Source: Cryptomeria japonica (Eukaryota > Streptophyta > Pinopsida > Cupressales > Cupressaceae). Taken from it: a stretch of 64,000 nucleotides of DNA. The notes beneath the pieces are model-generated. The model did not search any database. It was not told the origin of the DNA and saw nothing but the letters and a program-made list of their open reading frames with translations. Positions 1 through 11,889 of this stretch are shown in pieces (position 1 is the first letter of the stretch; each line of letters opens with the position of its first letter). The stretch covers positions 184,071,572 to 184,135,571 of the forward strand of contig NC_081411.1 in NCBI RefSeq assembly GCF_030272615.1. The letters are read 5' to 3'. Made by a program: the position numbers and the translations under genes.

Positions 1-900
1 TAAAAGGACAGAATCATACATATAAGAATATATGACTTCAAATAGAGACATAGGTAAAATTGTGTATAGATAGACATAGACAAAACCATGCATAGTCAAA
101 TATACATTAAATTTTGTAGACACCCACACATTAGGTAGATATATGTGTTTAGATGCATAGTTTACTATAAGACAAATAAGTATATATGCATGCACATGTA
201 TAGATAAATAGTATTGTGTGGACATACACATAAATAAAATTATGTATACAATGAAAAATAAAATTTTGCATACATATACATATTGAAATATACCATTAGA
301 TAGGATGCCATGGAGATATATGGAAATACACAAAAAGAAGGAGAAACGAAGACCCTCAGCTACAAATATGTATAACCTTTTTTATATTTATAGAAATAGA
401 AAAAAATGAGTGTAAAGAACCATTAGTACACCATAAAAATCAAGATGGGTAAGCTTCATTAAGTTCAAATCTTAAGAAAAAAATTGATTAAAGCTTCCCA
501 AATGGAGACGAAGGATGCAAGCACAATTTGTATAGTCTCTTTTTTTTGTTTTTTACAACATAGTATAAATATAGATATACAAATTAACAATATTTATAAA
601 ACATAGAAGCCCAACAAGAATATAATGACACAAAAAAGTACAACAGTATAGGAATGAGTTGGGCATAAGGAAGCAAAACTATGGTTGACATATTTTAGAT
701 GGATGGGAACAGGGCAAAACCAAATCAATACTAGTTTGAGTGCAGAAGTTCAAGAATTCTAAGAGGCATAAACAACAAAAATTACAAGCAACTATTTGAG
801 TATTTTAGAACGAAAGGAAATACAAAAACCGAAAGTTTTCTATAGTCAAGGAAACATGAGTTTACATTCAAAATCCTAGCTTTCATGTTGTTTACTAAGG
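1..900. other. AT-rich non-coding DNA
   Basis: This stretch is AT-rich and full of short ATA/TACA runs. I see no open frame with protein-like composition, no RNA gene and no recognisable transposon end in it. Confidence 0.5.
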
Positions 901-918
901 AATGCTTGGCACAAAAAC

Positions 919-1990
919 AACATGGGACAAAAATGAAATCTGTATAATGTAACTTCTAGGTGAACCAATATAGATCAACAACACAAATATATGAATGTTA
1001 ATATGGCTAGAGGAAATAGCTAGGAACTATGTAGACAACAACAATTCCATATACATAAACAATTACAATTAACCCAATGGATATATACATTAGACGAAGT
1101 GGGCACCAGTGAAAATGTACAAATATCAATGTAGAACCACACATACAAATATTATAAATATATGTGTGCCTATCTATTTGTAATTGGAGAGGCTTTGAAA
1201 CACATCAATATATATAGACATTTGAATAGCTCATTAATTCAATCTATATTTTAACAACAAATAAAAAATATATCAAATAAAGGGTAAAAGAAGATAGGAA
1301 ACAACATGTCACAAAAAAGAAATCTGTACAATACAACTTTCAGCTCAACCAATACATATTAGCAACACAAACATAGCATGCAAATATGGCTGCAAGCAAA
1401 TAATTGAGAACTATGCAAAGATCAATAATGTGATATACACAAACAGTCACAACCAACCTAATGGATAGATACACTATGTGAAGTGGACACATTAACAACT
1501 CATTAAATCAACAGCTCATTAACTTAATGTATATATACACATTTGAACAACTCATTAACTCAATCTATATTTTAACAACAAATAGAAAATATATAGAATA
1601 AAGGGTAAAAGAAGACAGGAAATAACATGGGACAAAAATGAAATCTGTACAATACAACTTTCAGCTCAACCAATACATATTAGGAACACAAAGATAGCAT
1701 GCAAATATGACTGCAAGCAAATAACTGAGAACTATGCAAAGATCAATAATGTGATATACATAAATAATCACAACTGACCTAATGGATAGATACACTATAC
1801 AAAGTGGGCACATTAACTCAATCTATATTTGAACAGTAAATAGAAAATATATCGCATAAAGGGCAAAAGAAGAGAGGAAACAACATGGCACAAAAAGGAA
1901 ATCCGCACAACACAACTTTCAGCTCAACCAATACAGATCATCAATACAAACATGAGCATGTAAATATGGCTGCAAGTAAAGACACAAACA
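919..1990. repeat. Diverged tandem array, about four copies
   Basis: A unit beginning ACATGGGACAAAAATGAAAT recurs at about 920, 1,304, 1,625 and 1,883. Each copy is followed by a segment containing AACCAATACA and ATATGGCTGCAAG-like words. The last three copies are preceded by a shared lead-in (CTCAATCTATATTT, then a purine-rich AGAAGA stretch). Spacing falls from about 384 to 321 to 258 bp, so copies differ by internal length changes as well as substitutions. A related purine-rich lead-in recurs near 3,440-3,505. No coding function is visible; short frames inside are composition artefacts. Confidence 0.75.
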
Positions 1991-2099
1991 CACACACACT
2001 GAGACATAAATATGTATATAGCTATAGATACATGTGTACATATACATATACATACATATCATTACATCAGGCACATAGGTAAATGAATACATGATACCT

Positions 2100-3640
2100 T
2101 GCAACATTGTAACAGCATATACATCCATATATATATAGCTGACAATATATGTAAACATCTCTATGAATGGATATATTATTGCACATGTAGGTAATGGTAG
2201 ATGTTTCATGTGTTTTATTCAGAAGCCACAAACCATTTTTTAAAACAGCCTAAAACCAGGTGGGCTCGTAATATTAAAAATGAAGTTTCATTAATATGCT
2301 TTGATTTCAAGAAAGTCTCAACAAACATGCCTCCCAAATAAAGAATCAATGCATTTGGAGACTAAAGCGCAATAAAATAAAATCAAACATAAGAAACCAT
2401 TTTAGCTAGAATAAATCTTGAATTCCTCAAATTTTGCATTCATTTCACCCGAAGTAAAATGGAAATCCTCAAAAAACTTTAATCATTTAAGTCTAAATTA
2501 AACTAAAATCATCAAAATTTTCTAGCCATTTCACTAAAAATAAAACTAATATCCATCAAATATTTAAAGAAACAAAACCAACAATGATCTGTACATATAA
2601 CATAGAAAATTTTCATAAATATGCATTAATTTCAACCAAACCTTAACCAATATGCTTTCTAGATAAATAATAGTCTTTTGAAATCACTAACTGTAAGAAA
2701 TAAAAATAAATGGCTACTCATGACTCACAAGTATGCCATTTTAGATAAAATAAAATTGATATAGAGCAAAATTTAGGCATTGGATGAAATTCCATCAAGA
2801 CGCAAATTCTCGAAAATAGGCTCATAAGGATAAAATTTATAGACTGGCTAATCTTCTAGAGTGAACCTTTTTCTTTATATTTTTCTAAACTAAATCTTTA
2901 TTTTTTATTTTCTAGCAAATATCGGCATTAAATTTTACAAAAACAAGACAAATGGAAAATGACACAACCAAATCTGGAGAGGGATTTTGAAATGATATTT
3001 GCTCTCTGTGGAGGCTAGCAAAGAATGCAATAAAATGCTAACAAAGAAATAGAAATTGAAAAAATGCTAAGAATAATTTAAAAAGAGGGCGACAAGCATC
3101 GCCTACATTGCTTTTGGATTCCTAAACATTTTCTTTCAAAATTCCTTGATTCATCTTCTCACATGTACATATATATGGAACTGTATATACAAAACTTCTA
3201 ATATGCTGGATTATGAGGCTTCTTTTCATTTTTCACGCACATTCAATCCTAATCTTCCTACTATCAATTTTAGTAAGATTGCAAGCAAGATCACAACAGA
3301 AGAGACAAAGTAACAAACAATTTTAAATTGTTTACAACGAAAAAAGTTGAAAAGGTTAAAAAAAGAATAAATACAAAATTCCAAACTGGAGGAGTAAATC
3401 TCCATTATGCTCAAAATTTGAGAATCCCTTATTTTAATAGCAAATAGAAGACAAGAAACATGGCACAAAAGAAGACACGGTAAAAGAAGACAGGGACCAA
3501 CATTTTCATTGGGTTTGTAATTTGAGTGTGTTGGCTGATGTTTTGGGGGACTGATTGGATTTTTCTCCTATAATTTTTATGACTAATCTTTCATGTGGGC
3601 TTTGAGGTTTGTTATTTTTTATTGGTTTTGGCTTCTAATT
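2100..3640. other. Non-coding, nothing recognised
   Basis: AT-rich intergenic DNA. Apart from the short array-like lead-in near 3,440-3,505 I see no coding, RNA or transposon signature. Confidence 0.45.
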
Positions 3641-3664
3641 AGGTTTCGAAATGGGTTTGTTGAC

Positions 3665-3968
3665 CTAATCTATAGAATTCATACCTATAAGATAAAATTG
3701 GCACTGAACAATGATCTTCCCAATTTGAAACCTAGGTATTACTATAAAACCCACTTTAGGCCTGAGACCCACGCCACCATCTCCCAAATCTATATTTTTC
3801 ACAATGTTATCCATGTACACCTCAGAGAAATCAGTGTCTTTCTTGACCTCAAAAATGTTAACCCTGGGCTCAAAGTAGAATGCCAATCTATGGACAAGCC
3901 AGATAGACTTGGCTAGCTTTAAAAAGGACTGGTAGAAAGTAGTTGTAGGATGTCGTTCCAGGAACTAA
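3665..3968 (-). pseudogene. C-terminal fragment of an IRKI/GIL1-like (DUF641) protein
   Basis: One minus-strand frame of about 100 codons reads FYQSFLKLAKSIWLVHRLAF, then a segment with EPRVNIFEVKKDTDFSEVYM, then RPKVGFIVIPRFQIG and IVQCQFYL, ending in a natural stop. From memory, this order matches the conserved C-terminus of the plant IRK-interacting/GIL1 family: an FYxSF..A.SIW.LH.LA block, a phenylalanine/glutamate-rich strand, and a final KVGF.V.PGF.IG...IQC.VYL block. The family's proline-glycine before the last block reads PRF here. Those proteins run to several hundred residues and act in receptor-kinase signalling and light-dependent gravitropism. Here only the last fifth or so is present; upstream sequence to about 4,600 does not continue the family. 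It may be a gene relic or a terminal exon separated from the rest; relic is more likely. Confidence 0.7.
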
Positions 3969-4169
3969 AATGAATCACACCAATCTAAAGAAAACTGAAA
4001 ATTAAAAAAATGCATTCCAACCCTACCAACAACAACAATTAAATATACATTCTTTATGCTTACTTTTGAAAAAATAAAAAATAAAAAAAATAAACCACTG
4101 CAAATGATTTGAAACCCACGAGTAAGAAAATGACTCTTACCACATTCATGACATGTGAATGTAAACAAA

Positions 4170-6770
4170 AATCATGGTAATCTGGAAGAGGGTTATTGGC
4201 TACACGACAGGAGCGACACACCACCACTGGTCCTTCCTTAGTCCTCTGCTTCTAGGGATTTGAAGACCTCTATAAAAGCATAAAACAAATTTTAAAACAC
4301 AATCTGCTCACAAAAACAACAACTTTCGTTCACATACAAACCTGGAAGGTGAAACCTAAAAGAAAAGGGTCGATTAGATGCATATAAATAGTCAATGAAT
4401 GAGGTAAATCCTCTAAGAAACAATGCCAAAAGTATATTATTTTCTAGATAAAATGAGGGAAAAAAACCCACAAAGAATGAAGGCTCAATGGTCATTTACC
4501 ATTCCATACAAGCATCAACTCTTCTCCAAAAAATACTCTGCTCCACAAAACCATTAGCAAATATGAGGCACGATTAGCAAATATTTTTTAGATATCAAGC
4601 ACTGCAATGATAAGCATGTACCAAATGTTTCCATTAATGTCAATAACTCGAATTCAATGTACTCACACATTAGACAGCCCCAAACTTCATGTATCGCACA
4701 ACATTTCCCTTCGCACTTTCCAAGATACAAGTGAACGAGAAACAATGGGTGGGAAAATTATTACGTTAAATCAAGTGAATGAGAAACAATGGCTGGAAAA
4801 ATTATACCAAGATACTGACAATTTTCCGACCAAGAAACCCCATACTAAGAGCCTATCGACTCAAAAATTAATTCTACATAACATAAAGAATATTTTCAAA
4901 CTTTACATGATTAATATAAAACATAAAAATACTTTAAAATTATATATAATTAAAATTAATCTTATAAAAATATATAATCTATTTCCATATAATTTTATTA
5001 AACCACTCAATAAAAGGAAACCCAAAAGTAAATGAGAATATGATGGGTATGCAAATTTCATAGAGAATCAATATATGTGTAACATGTCAACTTAAATTTA
5101 GATATAAGCTCTTTTTAAAATTTAAAAATTGTAAATTTGAGGCATTATTGAATATTGAAATATTGTTTATTTAGATCCTTATGTGTCTAAGGATTTTTGC
5201 ATATTTCTATAGTGTTCTTAGTCAAATGACACTTTTAGATCAATTTTAATGGTGATGATTAATTGAATTTAGATTTCATTTCTCTTAAAATTTAAATGAA
5301 TGAATTAAAATTTAGTCAATGTTCTATGGTATTTGCAATATAAGAGTCATAATTTAAAGATTTCTTTTATAAAAAAAAAGAGTTGGATTGATTGTATCAT
5401 TGGACTCCACATGAATTTGGTTGTTTGTTATTATTTATAGTTGATGATATAGAGATTGATTGGTGACTTGACATAATGTGATTGGCATAACAATAATGTA
5501 TTAATTGGACTTCAAGATTGCATATAAAGAATATATCATCTTATATAATTAAGGCTATTTGAATTAATGTTACGAGAGATTCATGTGTGTCCTCAATCTA
5601 ACAATAGTCTAGAGGGTGTTAACTTTGTATCTAGACTTTGTTTTTATATAACTTCATGTGTCATAAATATTTATGAGAATGTTCTTCCATTAATAGAATC
5701 TCATAAATCTAAGTTTCTATATAAATTTTAAATGTATTTTAAGGGATCCATTTCTCATATTTGGTATTATTTTTCTTAGTCTGCTTGTTGAATATGATTA
5801 GTTAAAATATAAAAATATTATAAAATTTCATCTATGAGCAAACTTCTGGAATTCAATTCTGGAAGTTTTCTCACAAATGAATTCTATGAATTGTGGAAAT
5901 CTCATATCATCAATTATAAAATTTGTTCAAATATTTCTTAAGGATCCTTTCTAGTACAGTACATGTCTATATTTCTAAGGAATGCATGTCTTTGATAATA
6001 ATTGAGATTGTATGAATTAAAAGTACAAGATTTTTCATTTGATCTTGATGTATATAATCTATAGAATGTATCGAAATATGTGTGAATGGATAAGAGTGAC
6101 GGTTTGTTAAGAAAACTCCCTTAACATAAAAATTGTATCATTTATTGATATATAATTGTACTAAGTCATTATCTAGTCCATCTAAATAAATAAAGCTTCA
6201 CCCTTTGAAACTACAACAAGGTATTTGACTTGGGAGGGTCCCCACACATCACTTCAACAAATTATTCCTTGATATGATACATAGCATGAAATAAGGTCTT
6301 CCCACAAATTTGGGTAAATTTATATGCATGGGAGACCACACTATACATTATTTACTCCTCTCGGTAAACACTAGCTAGGCAGGGTTTTGACATTTTTTGG
6401 AAAAATTGTGATATCTAATTTAAAACACAATGAAATTCAATGCCACAAAAATAAAAAATGAAGTTAACTCACTACTCTACCACATCCAATCAACTTCCTA
6501 TCAAATTATGATGATTTTCACAATGAAAAATGAAGAGAATTAGACCGAAATGTCAAAAAATGCACATAAAACCCCAATTTCATTAAGCAAAACTCTCAGA
6601 TGGCATGCCAAAGGCCTATTTATTCCCATCCAAGCGGGTTACAACCTCAAAAAACCATAAACTAAATTCCCAACCATATTTTTAAAAAGTTTCTACAAGA
6701 AATGCAAAATTTGTCATGGCAATATGACAACTTTTTTCCCAATGGACCTCAAACTTTCACAATTAGGTCT
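4170..6770. other. Non-coding; no supported gene
   Basis: AT-rich DNA. A 142-codon frame at 4,607-5,035 (plus) has a lysine/isoleucine-rich, low-complexity second half and no recognised domain, so it is not called. Around 6,230-6,660 the sequence has a slightly retroelement-like texture but nothing I can assign. Confidence 0.4.
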
Positions 6771-6779
6771 TTATTTGTT

Positions 6780-7400
6780 GTTAGAATGTGATCTATGACT
6801 AAGTATTAGAGGATCTTACTAACTTGGGTATCATTCTTTTATGTTTCTCTGACATGACGACTAGTAACTGTATAGGGATCTTACTAGTCCTAGATCTATG
6901 CATTGTCTTTTTAATATGGTTCCTAGTGAGAATATATGAATCTTACTAGTTCTAAATGTCATAATTGTGTTTTGCATGCTCCATGTGTGTTACCAATGTT
7001 ACTCATATTACTCACTTTTTACTTCCCTTTTATCTCAATATTGTAGATTGACAATATCATAAGTCTTGGCAGCTACCACCTTTCCAAACTTGTAGTCATC
7101 TTGAATCTTCAATATCTTGGTGAAAGAATATTTGGTTTCTCCATATTTTCCCAAGAGTACATGAGCATAATTTCATACTCTTGCTAAGAGGGGGCTAAAT
7201 ATTGCATCATAAGTTGTATCTCTTTAAAAATATACACTAGGCTTAGACTTAATTTAAGTGGTTGTGCCTTATTTATGCCTAATTGTACTTAGTTTTGACA
7301 ATGTTCCCATAAATTTGGTTCATTCTCTTATTCATGATTTTCCTCATGGCTCGTTTTTATAGGAATAGGGTCTTGGGAACCCTTATTCATGGAAATTAGA
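6780..7400 (+). mobile_element. Gypsy-type remnant: 3' internal end and LTR start
   Basis: At 7,170-7,220 the sequence TCTTGCTAAGAGGGGGCTAA is followed by a GCATCATAAGTTGTAT-like stretch. It closely parallels the polypurine tract and LTR start of the gypsy fossil at 28,850-28,900 (TCTTGCTAAAGTGGGGGCTA, then GCATCCTAAATTGTAC). This is taken as the polypurine-tract junction of an older relative. The right end of the LTR was not found. Broken and old. Confidence 0.5.
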
Positions 7401-7599
7401 CCTAAAATTTGAAAGATGAATGTTGGATTCGCAAATAGTAGGAATTTCCTCTCTAAATTTGGACTTTTGCAAAAGTTCAATTTGAAAAGGTACAAGGACC
7501 ATCCATATAAGGTCCATCTTGAAAGTTAAATGATAATACCATCCATGCATATTAAATGATATAGTCAAGTAATAAAGAAGGAAAACCATTTCCTGAAGT

Positions 7600-9500
7600 T
7601 GTCAAATGATTTTAAAGATGCACAACAGTCCACTAAATGCAATTCACTAAAAAAAAAAAAGTATGCTACAAGATAGTGGGTAAGATGCAAGGAATGAAGT
7701 TAAATAGACAAAGAAAAACCATGAATATTGCCAAGTCAAAAGGAGTAGCTATGACCTCTTAGGTTTTTTTTCACTTGCATAAATTAGATTTCTTAAGGAT
7801 AGAAACACATGTAGATAGTAGTATGAAGTCTTTTTGATGATTTTTCAAGTACTTGAAGGAATGGCTTATTTTAGTTATATCTAACCCAAGACAGTTTCAA
7901 CTCAAAGTAAGGAATAAAACCATATGTCCTATAAGTTTGGGAAGCTAATTGAGTAGCTGGATAAGGTAGAGCATGACTATAGGATAGTCTTGAGACTCTT
8001 TTACCTCAAATAGAGAAAGTACCAAGTATCTAGGAGCTTACAAAGCCAATTCAACCACATTTCAAGTGAAAATGCAACAAAAGGAGTAAAAGATTTGAAT
8101 ACACCTCAAAAACCACTCCTAGGTGGCCAACTAGGTGGAAATAGTCTTTTCCAACATTTTTTTCCTTCATAGATGCAGCCCTATATTCTCTTTTTTATTT
8201 GAGATGAGATATAGGACTCCTAGGACTTACTTCATCTTAGTTCTTTAAATTCTATGCCAAGTGTTGTAACTAAAAAAATTCTTACAGAAAGAGGTATTAT
8301 TTAATAACCATTTAAGGTTGCAGTAGTGCAAGGAACATCAATATGAAAAGAGAAGGGATGAAGAAGTCAAGGACCTTGAAATTATACATCAGAACTATGA
8401 TACAACTAGCTAGGATAGAATTTCCCCCTCATTGGGATAGCCATTTGACTCCTATCAGGATAGCTGAACAAAGCTAAAGAAGGTGGATAAAGACAAGGGA
8501 AAGAAGAAGGTTAATGAAGAGGGAGATGTTGAAGAGGAAGAAAAGAACCAGAAATATAAACAAAAAGAAAATGAAGAAGATTAAGATGTGTAACCTAGTT
8601 TGATGTTTTATCTAGTTTTGGACTTGAAAATTATTTATGCCTTGACAATATTTTATGTTTTATAGCTCATGGAAACTCCCAATAGTTAGAATATCATCAA
8701 ACTAAACACTAAATACTTGATAAGGAACTGCATATAAAATAGATTGATTAATTAATACAGAATGGATGTTGGATTAATGAATATACTTCTACACACTAAT
8801 CATTGAGAAATACATTGTTGGTGGTTTTGTTATTACCCAGTCTAGTATTGATCTGATCTTGTTGGGGAAGCATCTCACGATCAAACCATAAGGTCTCACA
8901 GCTGATTAGTCTACTGTTACCAAGGTTCACCCTCAAATTTGTGAAATTTTGCAACTTATTTTTTTATGCTAAGTATATGTCTGATAGTTTTCCTCTTTCA
9001 TACGATTGAGTACTTCCAACCATGGTAGAAAGGAAGTAGGGTTGCAAGAGTGGTACGTTGACGGTTCTGTGTGGGTAAAGGGTTATAAAGTGTGTGCTTC
9101 CCTTGGGCGTAGTGAAGATGGATTCTATGGAAACCTATTGTAACCTCTTTCCCCTATCATGGTAGACATTCAAATCCAAAATTCCAAAATTCCTCATCCA
9201 AACATTATGCAAATCCAAAATTCCACAATGCAAATATTAAGCAAATATTATGCAAATCCGAAATTCCTCAAATGCAGAGATTCAATGAATGAAGGTGATG
9301 ATTAAACAATTCCACATATTGTGCAAATCCGAAATGAAAGTGAAGTTCACCAATTCTTCATATTGTCCAAATCCAAAATAAAGGTGAAGATCCTACCTCG
9401 AATGGTGAGTGTGTCATCATTTTATCTTGCTAGGGGTTGAGCTCGACGTGGAAGCTACGCATGCGGGATTGAATGCAACACAAATGACTTACCCTATTTT
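7600..9500. other. Mostly non-coding; possible degraded coding tail
   Basis: Around 8,330-8,585 one plus frame is rich in lysine and glutamate (words such as KVDKDKGKKKVNEEGD), like the C-terminal tails of plant retroelement gag-like proteins, but it is interrupted and too short to assign. At 9,165-9,390 a short motif, GCAAATCCAAAATTCC with variants, repeats irregularly about six times. Nothing else is recognised. Confidence 0.35.
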
Positions 9501-9518
9501 TTCTTTTTTTTAATTAAT

Positions 9519-9552
9519 GCCCATTGCTATCAAAATTTTGATGAACATGGGC
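9519..9552. repeat. Interrupted palindrome
   Basis: GCCCAT, four unpaired bases and ATCAAAA face TTTTGAT, four bases and ATGGGC, giving a 34-bp hairpin with two paired blocks per arm. A pyrimidine run (about 9,497-9,511) lies just left, so on the minus strand the hairpin is followed by a poly(A)-like tract, as at the 3' end of a LINE or SINE. Confidence 0.6.
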
Positions 9553-9619
9553 ACTTTTTCAAAAAAAAAATCAAATTTGGTCACAATATACCTTCTCCAT
9601 CAGAAACCTCCGTCGGAAT

Positions 9620-10522
9620 TCTAGACCAAATGTATTAGTGTTAGGAGTAACCTCGCTGGAGGATTTAAGAATCCAGGCTAATGGGCCACCTTGTTAGAGG
9701 ATTTAATGAGTAACCAAGATTGTTAGAGCTTACCCGGTTAAGGGATTTAACTTTTGTTGTATTTGTTAGAAAATAATAGGTTTTCTTGATCTATCTGAGT
9801 AGAACTGCATTTTCTTGATCAGATCTTTCTAAGCTTCAATCTACCTTCACTCAAAGTCCAGATCCATTCACTGGTTAGGCAACTACATAGTCAACAGATT
9901 TTCATCAATCTTGCCAACAACCTTTACAAACAACTTCATCGACCTTAAATAGAAATCAATTAGGTCAGTAACACAACAAAAACCTAATTCTCATCATCGA
10001 GATTACGAACAAGCCGGTACAATCTTGACCGTTAGAAATCATGACAATCTCTTCACATTCTTCAAGACAATTCCAACCACTCTATGATCACCTCTTCATC
10101 AGACTTTGTAGCTCATCACACGCTATGCATTAGATGCAATCCAGTTTTCTCCTTCCCTAGACAAAAACAAATGCACCAAAATAATTTGAACATATCCTCA
10201 TTCAATGATCACACATGTCTCCATCATTACCGCTTATCAGATAATAAACCATCAAACTTGATCGGTTAGGGTTTAACAGCTGATAGGGTTTACAAGTTGC
10301 ATTACATAGAAAAGTTTAACCCTTTACACCGGTTCACCGGTTCAACTCATAAACTTCACATACTAGTTTACAACATCTTCCACAAATCTCTTCAAACTGA
10401 TTACTATCCAATATCAAAAACAACAATATCAACAACAACATTACTAGTTCAATTGACATCAATGACAACATATCATTAATGCAATTTTTATGCAAAATAT
10501 CAACAAACTCAAAATACCAACA
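9620..10522 (-). mobile_element. Antisense LTR inserted next to the LINE
   Basis: Shares several blocks with the LTR at 29,561-30,613, for example GTTAGAGCTTACCCGGTTA and the nearby GGATTTAAC, and the same ACCGGTT-rich texture. Its right edge, ATACCAACA, is the complement of a TGTTGG LTR start, so it lies in minus orientation. The LINE begins directly after it at 10,523. The left edge is worn and approximate. No target duplication was found. Broken, old LTR fossil. Confidence 0.6.
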
Positions 10523-11850
10523 GAAAACCCATCCAAACTAGGGGCTTTGTTTGGATGCAATTGGGATAGGGCTAAATGTATCTCTTTCTATATAAACTTT
10601 GCTGTCAAGTTGATATTTTGTCTCTCAAACATCTTATTAGGAATACATTTTAAAATCTCTGCCTAGTCAGTTAAATTAGAGCCTTCCTAGTTATTAAATA
10701 TTTCTTTGAAGTAATTAATACTTTCTTTTGCTACATCCTCTAACTTATCCACCACTAGTCCATCCTCTTTGGTGATACTAAGTATCCTATTGGTTCCTCT
10801 TCTGACCTTGGTGCTCACATAAAATTCTTTTGTATTATGCTCCTCATCGTCCAACCAAGTTTTTGTGGTTTTCTATCTCTAAAAAATCTCTTCTTTAGTT
10901 AGTAATTCATGATACTCTACTGACACCATTATTTCTTGTTCATAAAGATATGTATCCATACCAATTTTTCCTATTCTATTTAAGAAGCTTCTGTTTTACT
11001 AATTTCATTTTTTAATTAAAGCAAAACAATTTTGAGCCAACACAATTCTCCTTCTTCCACCACCTCTCAACGAGGTCATAAAATTATCCATCCTTCATCC
11101 ACATATTTTCAAATTTGAAAGGGGTAAGTATGGGTCTTTGTTCTTCCATAATATCCAACATTACTAGGTAATGGTCTGATCCCACCTATGTTATTATGGC
11201 CAAGGCCATTTCTCCTTTAAAAGACAATATATCTCCTATAAGAAAGAATCTATCTAATTTTCTACTATATTACTAAAGCCTCTTCTTTTGTTGTTTCGAG
11301 TTAACATCCCATTCTCACACTTTATATCTACTAAATTGTTTCAAGTGAGTCAATCTCTAAAATCAATTTTTGCTTGCAGTTCACTTTGAATTGCCCCTTT
11401 CTTTTTTGATAAATGTAAAATTCCATTGAAATCTCCCCCTATAATTGTGTGAGGATAGTCATAGTTGCTAATAAATTCATCAATGTCTCTCCATAATGTT
11501 TTTTTCTTATCTGTCTGAATCAAACCATAAACATTAATCACTCCAAAAATTACCCCATTATTAATGATCCTCACAAATCCTGTCATCCAATTATTCCTCT
11601 TTACTATCTTCTCCAAATCCACTCTCCTAGGATTCCATAGGATAGCCAGACCTCCTATAGCACCATCATCTTGAACTGACCTACATTTCCATGGCCCTAA
11701 ACTCTTTTTAAATCCTTCCATTTCATCCCTATTTAGTTTTGTTTCTTGAATTAACACTATCTTTGGTTGCAACTTTTTGATATCACACTTGATTTAGTGC
11801 CTCTTGTTAGGAGCATTGAGGCCCCTAATATTCCATGTTAGAAGCTTCAT
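10523..11850 (-). pseudogene. LINE (L1-type) ORF2: endonuclease and start of RT
   Basis: Minus-strand reading starts at ATG 11,850 with MKLLTWNIRGLNAPNKRH, the usual opening of plant L1 ORF2 and of its APE-type endonuclease, which nicks target DNA to prime reverse transcription. Next come IQETKL (near 11,760), LAILWNPRR, and GGDFNGIL (near 11,430), the endonuclease metal-site region. After a degraded linker, LHPNKAPSLDGF at about 10,530-10,565 corresponds to the LNPNKAPGPDGF block that opens the reverse transcriptase. There the LINE stops, against the antisense LTR at 10,522, so the RT core and C-terminal region are missing. Many stops and frame changes fall between 10,530 and 11,350; only 11,350-11,772 is a longish open frame. 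Clearly inactive. Confidence 0.9.
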
Positions 11851-11889
11851 ATATCCTTGGGAAAGTTCTTCCCTTCCCTTCATTCAACA

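Noticed and set aside
1885-2209. Overlapping frames on both strands rich in Tyr/Thr/His
   Set aside because: They come from ATA/CAC repeat sequence at the end of the tandem array; no protein-like composition.
4607-5035. 142-codon plus-strand frame
   Set aside because: Second half is Lys/Ile/Asn low complexity typical of AT-rich DNA; no domain, splice or promoter context.
6230-6660. Possible copia integrase text on the minus strand
   Set aside because: Only a few residues resemble the motif; not enough to separate from chance in AT-rich DNA.
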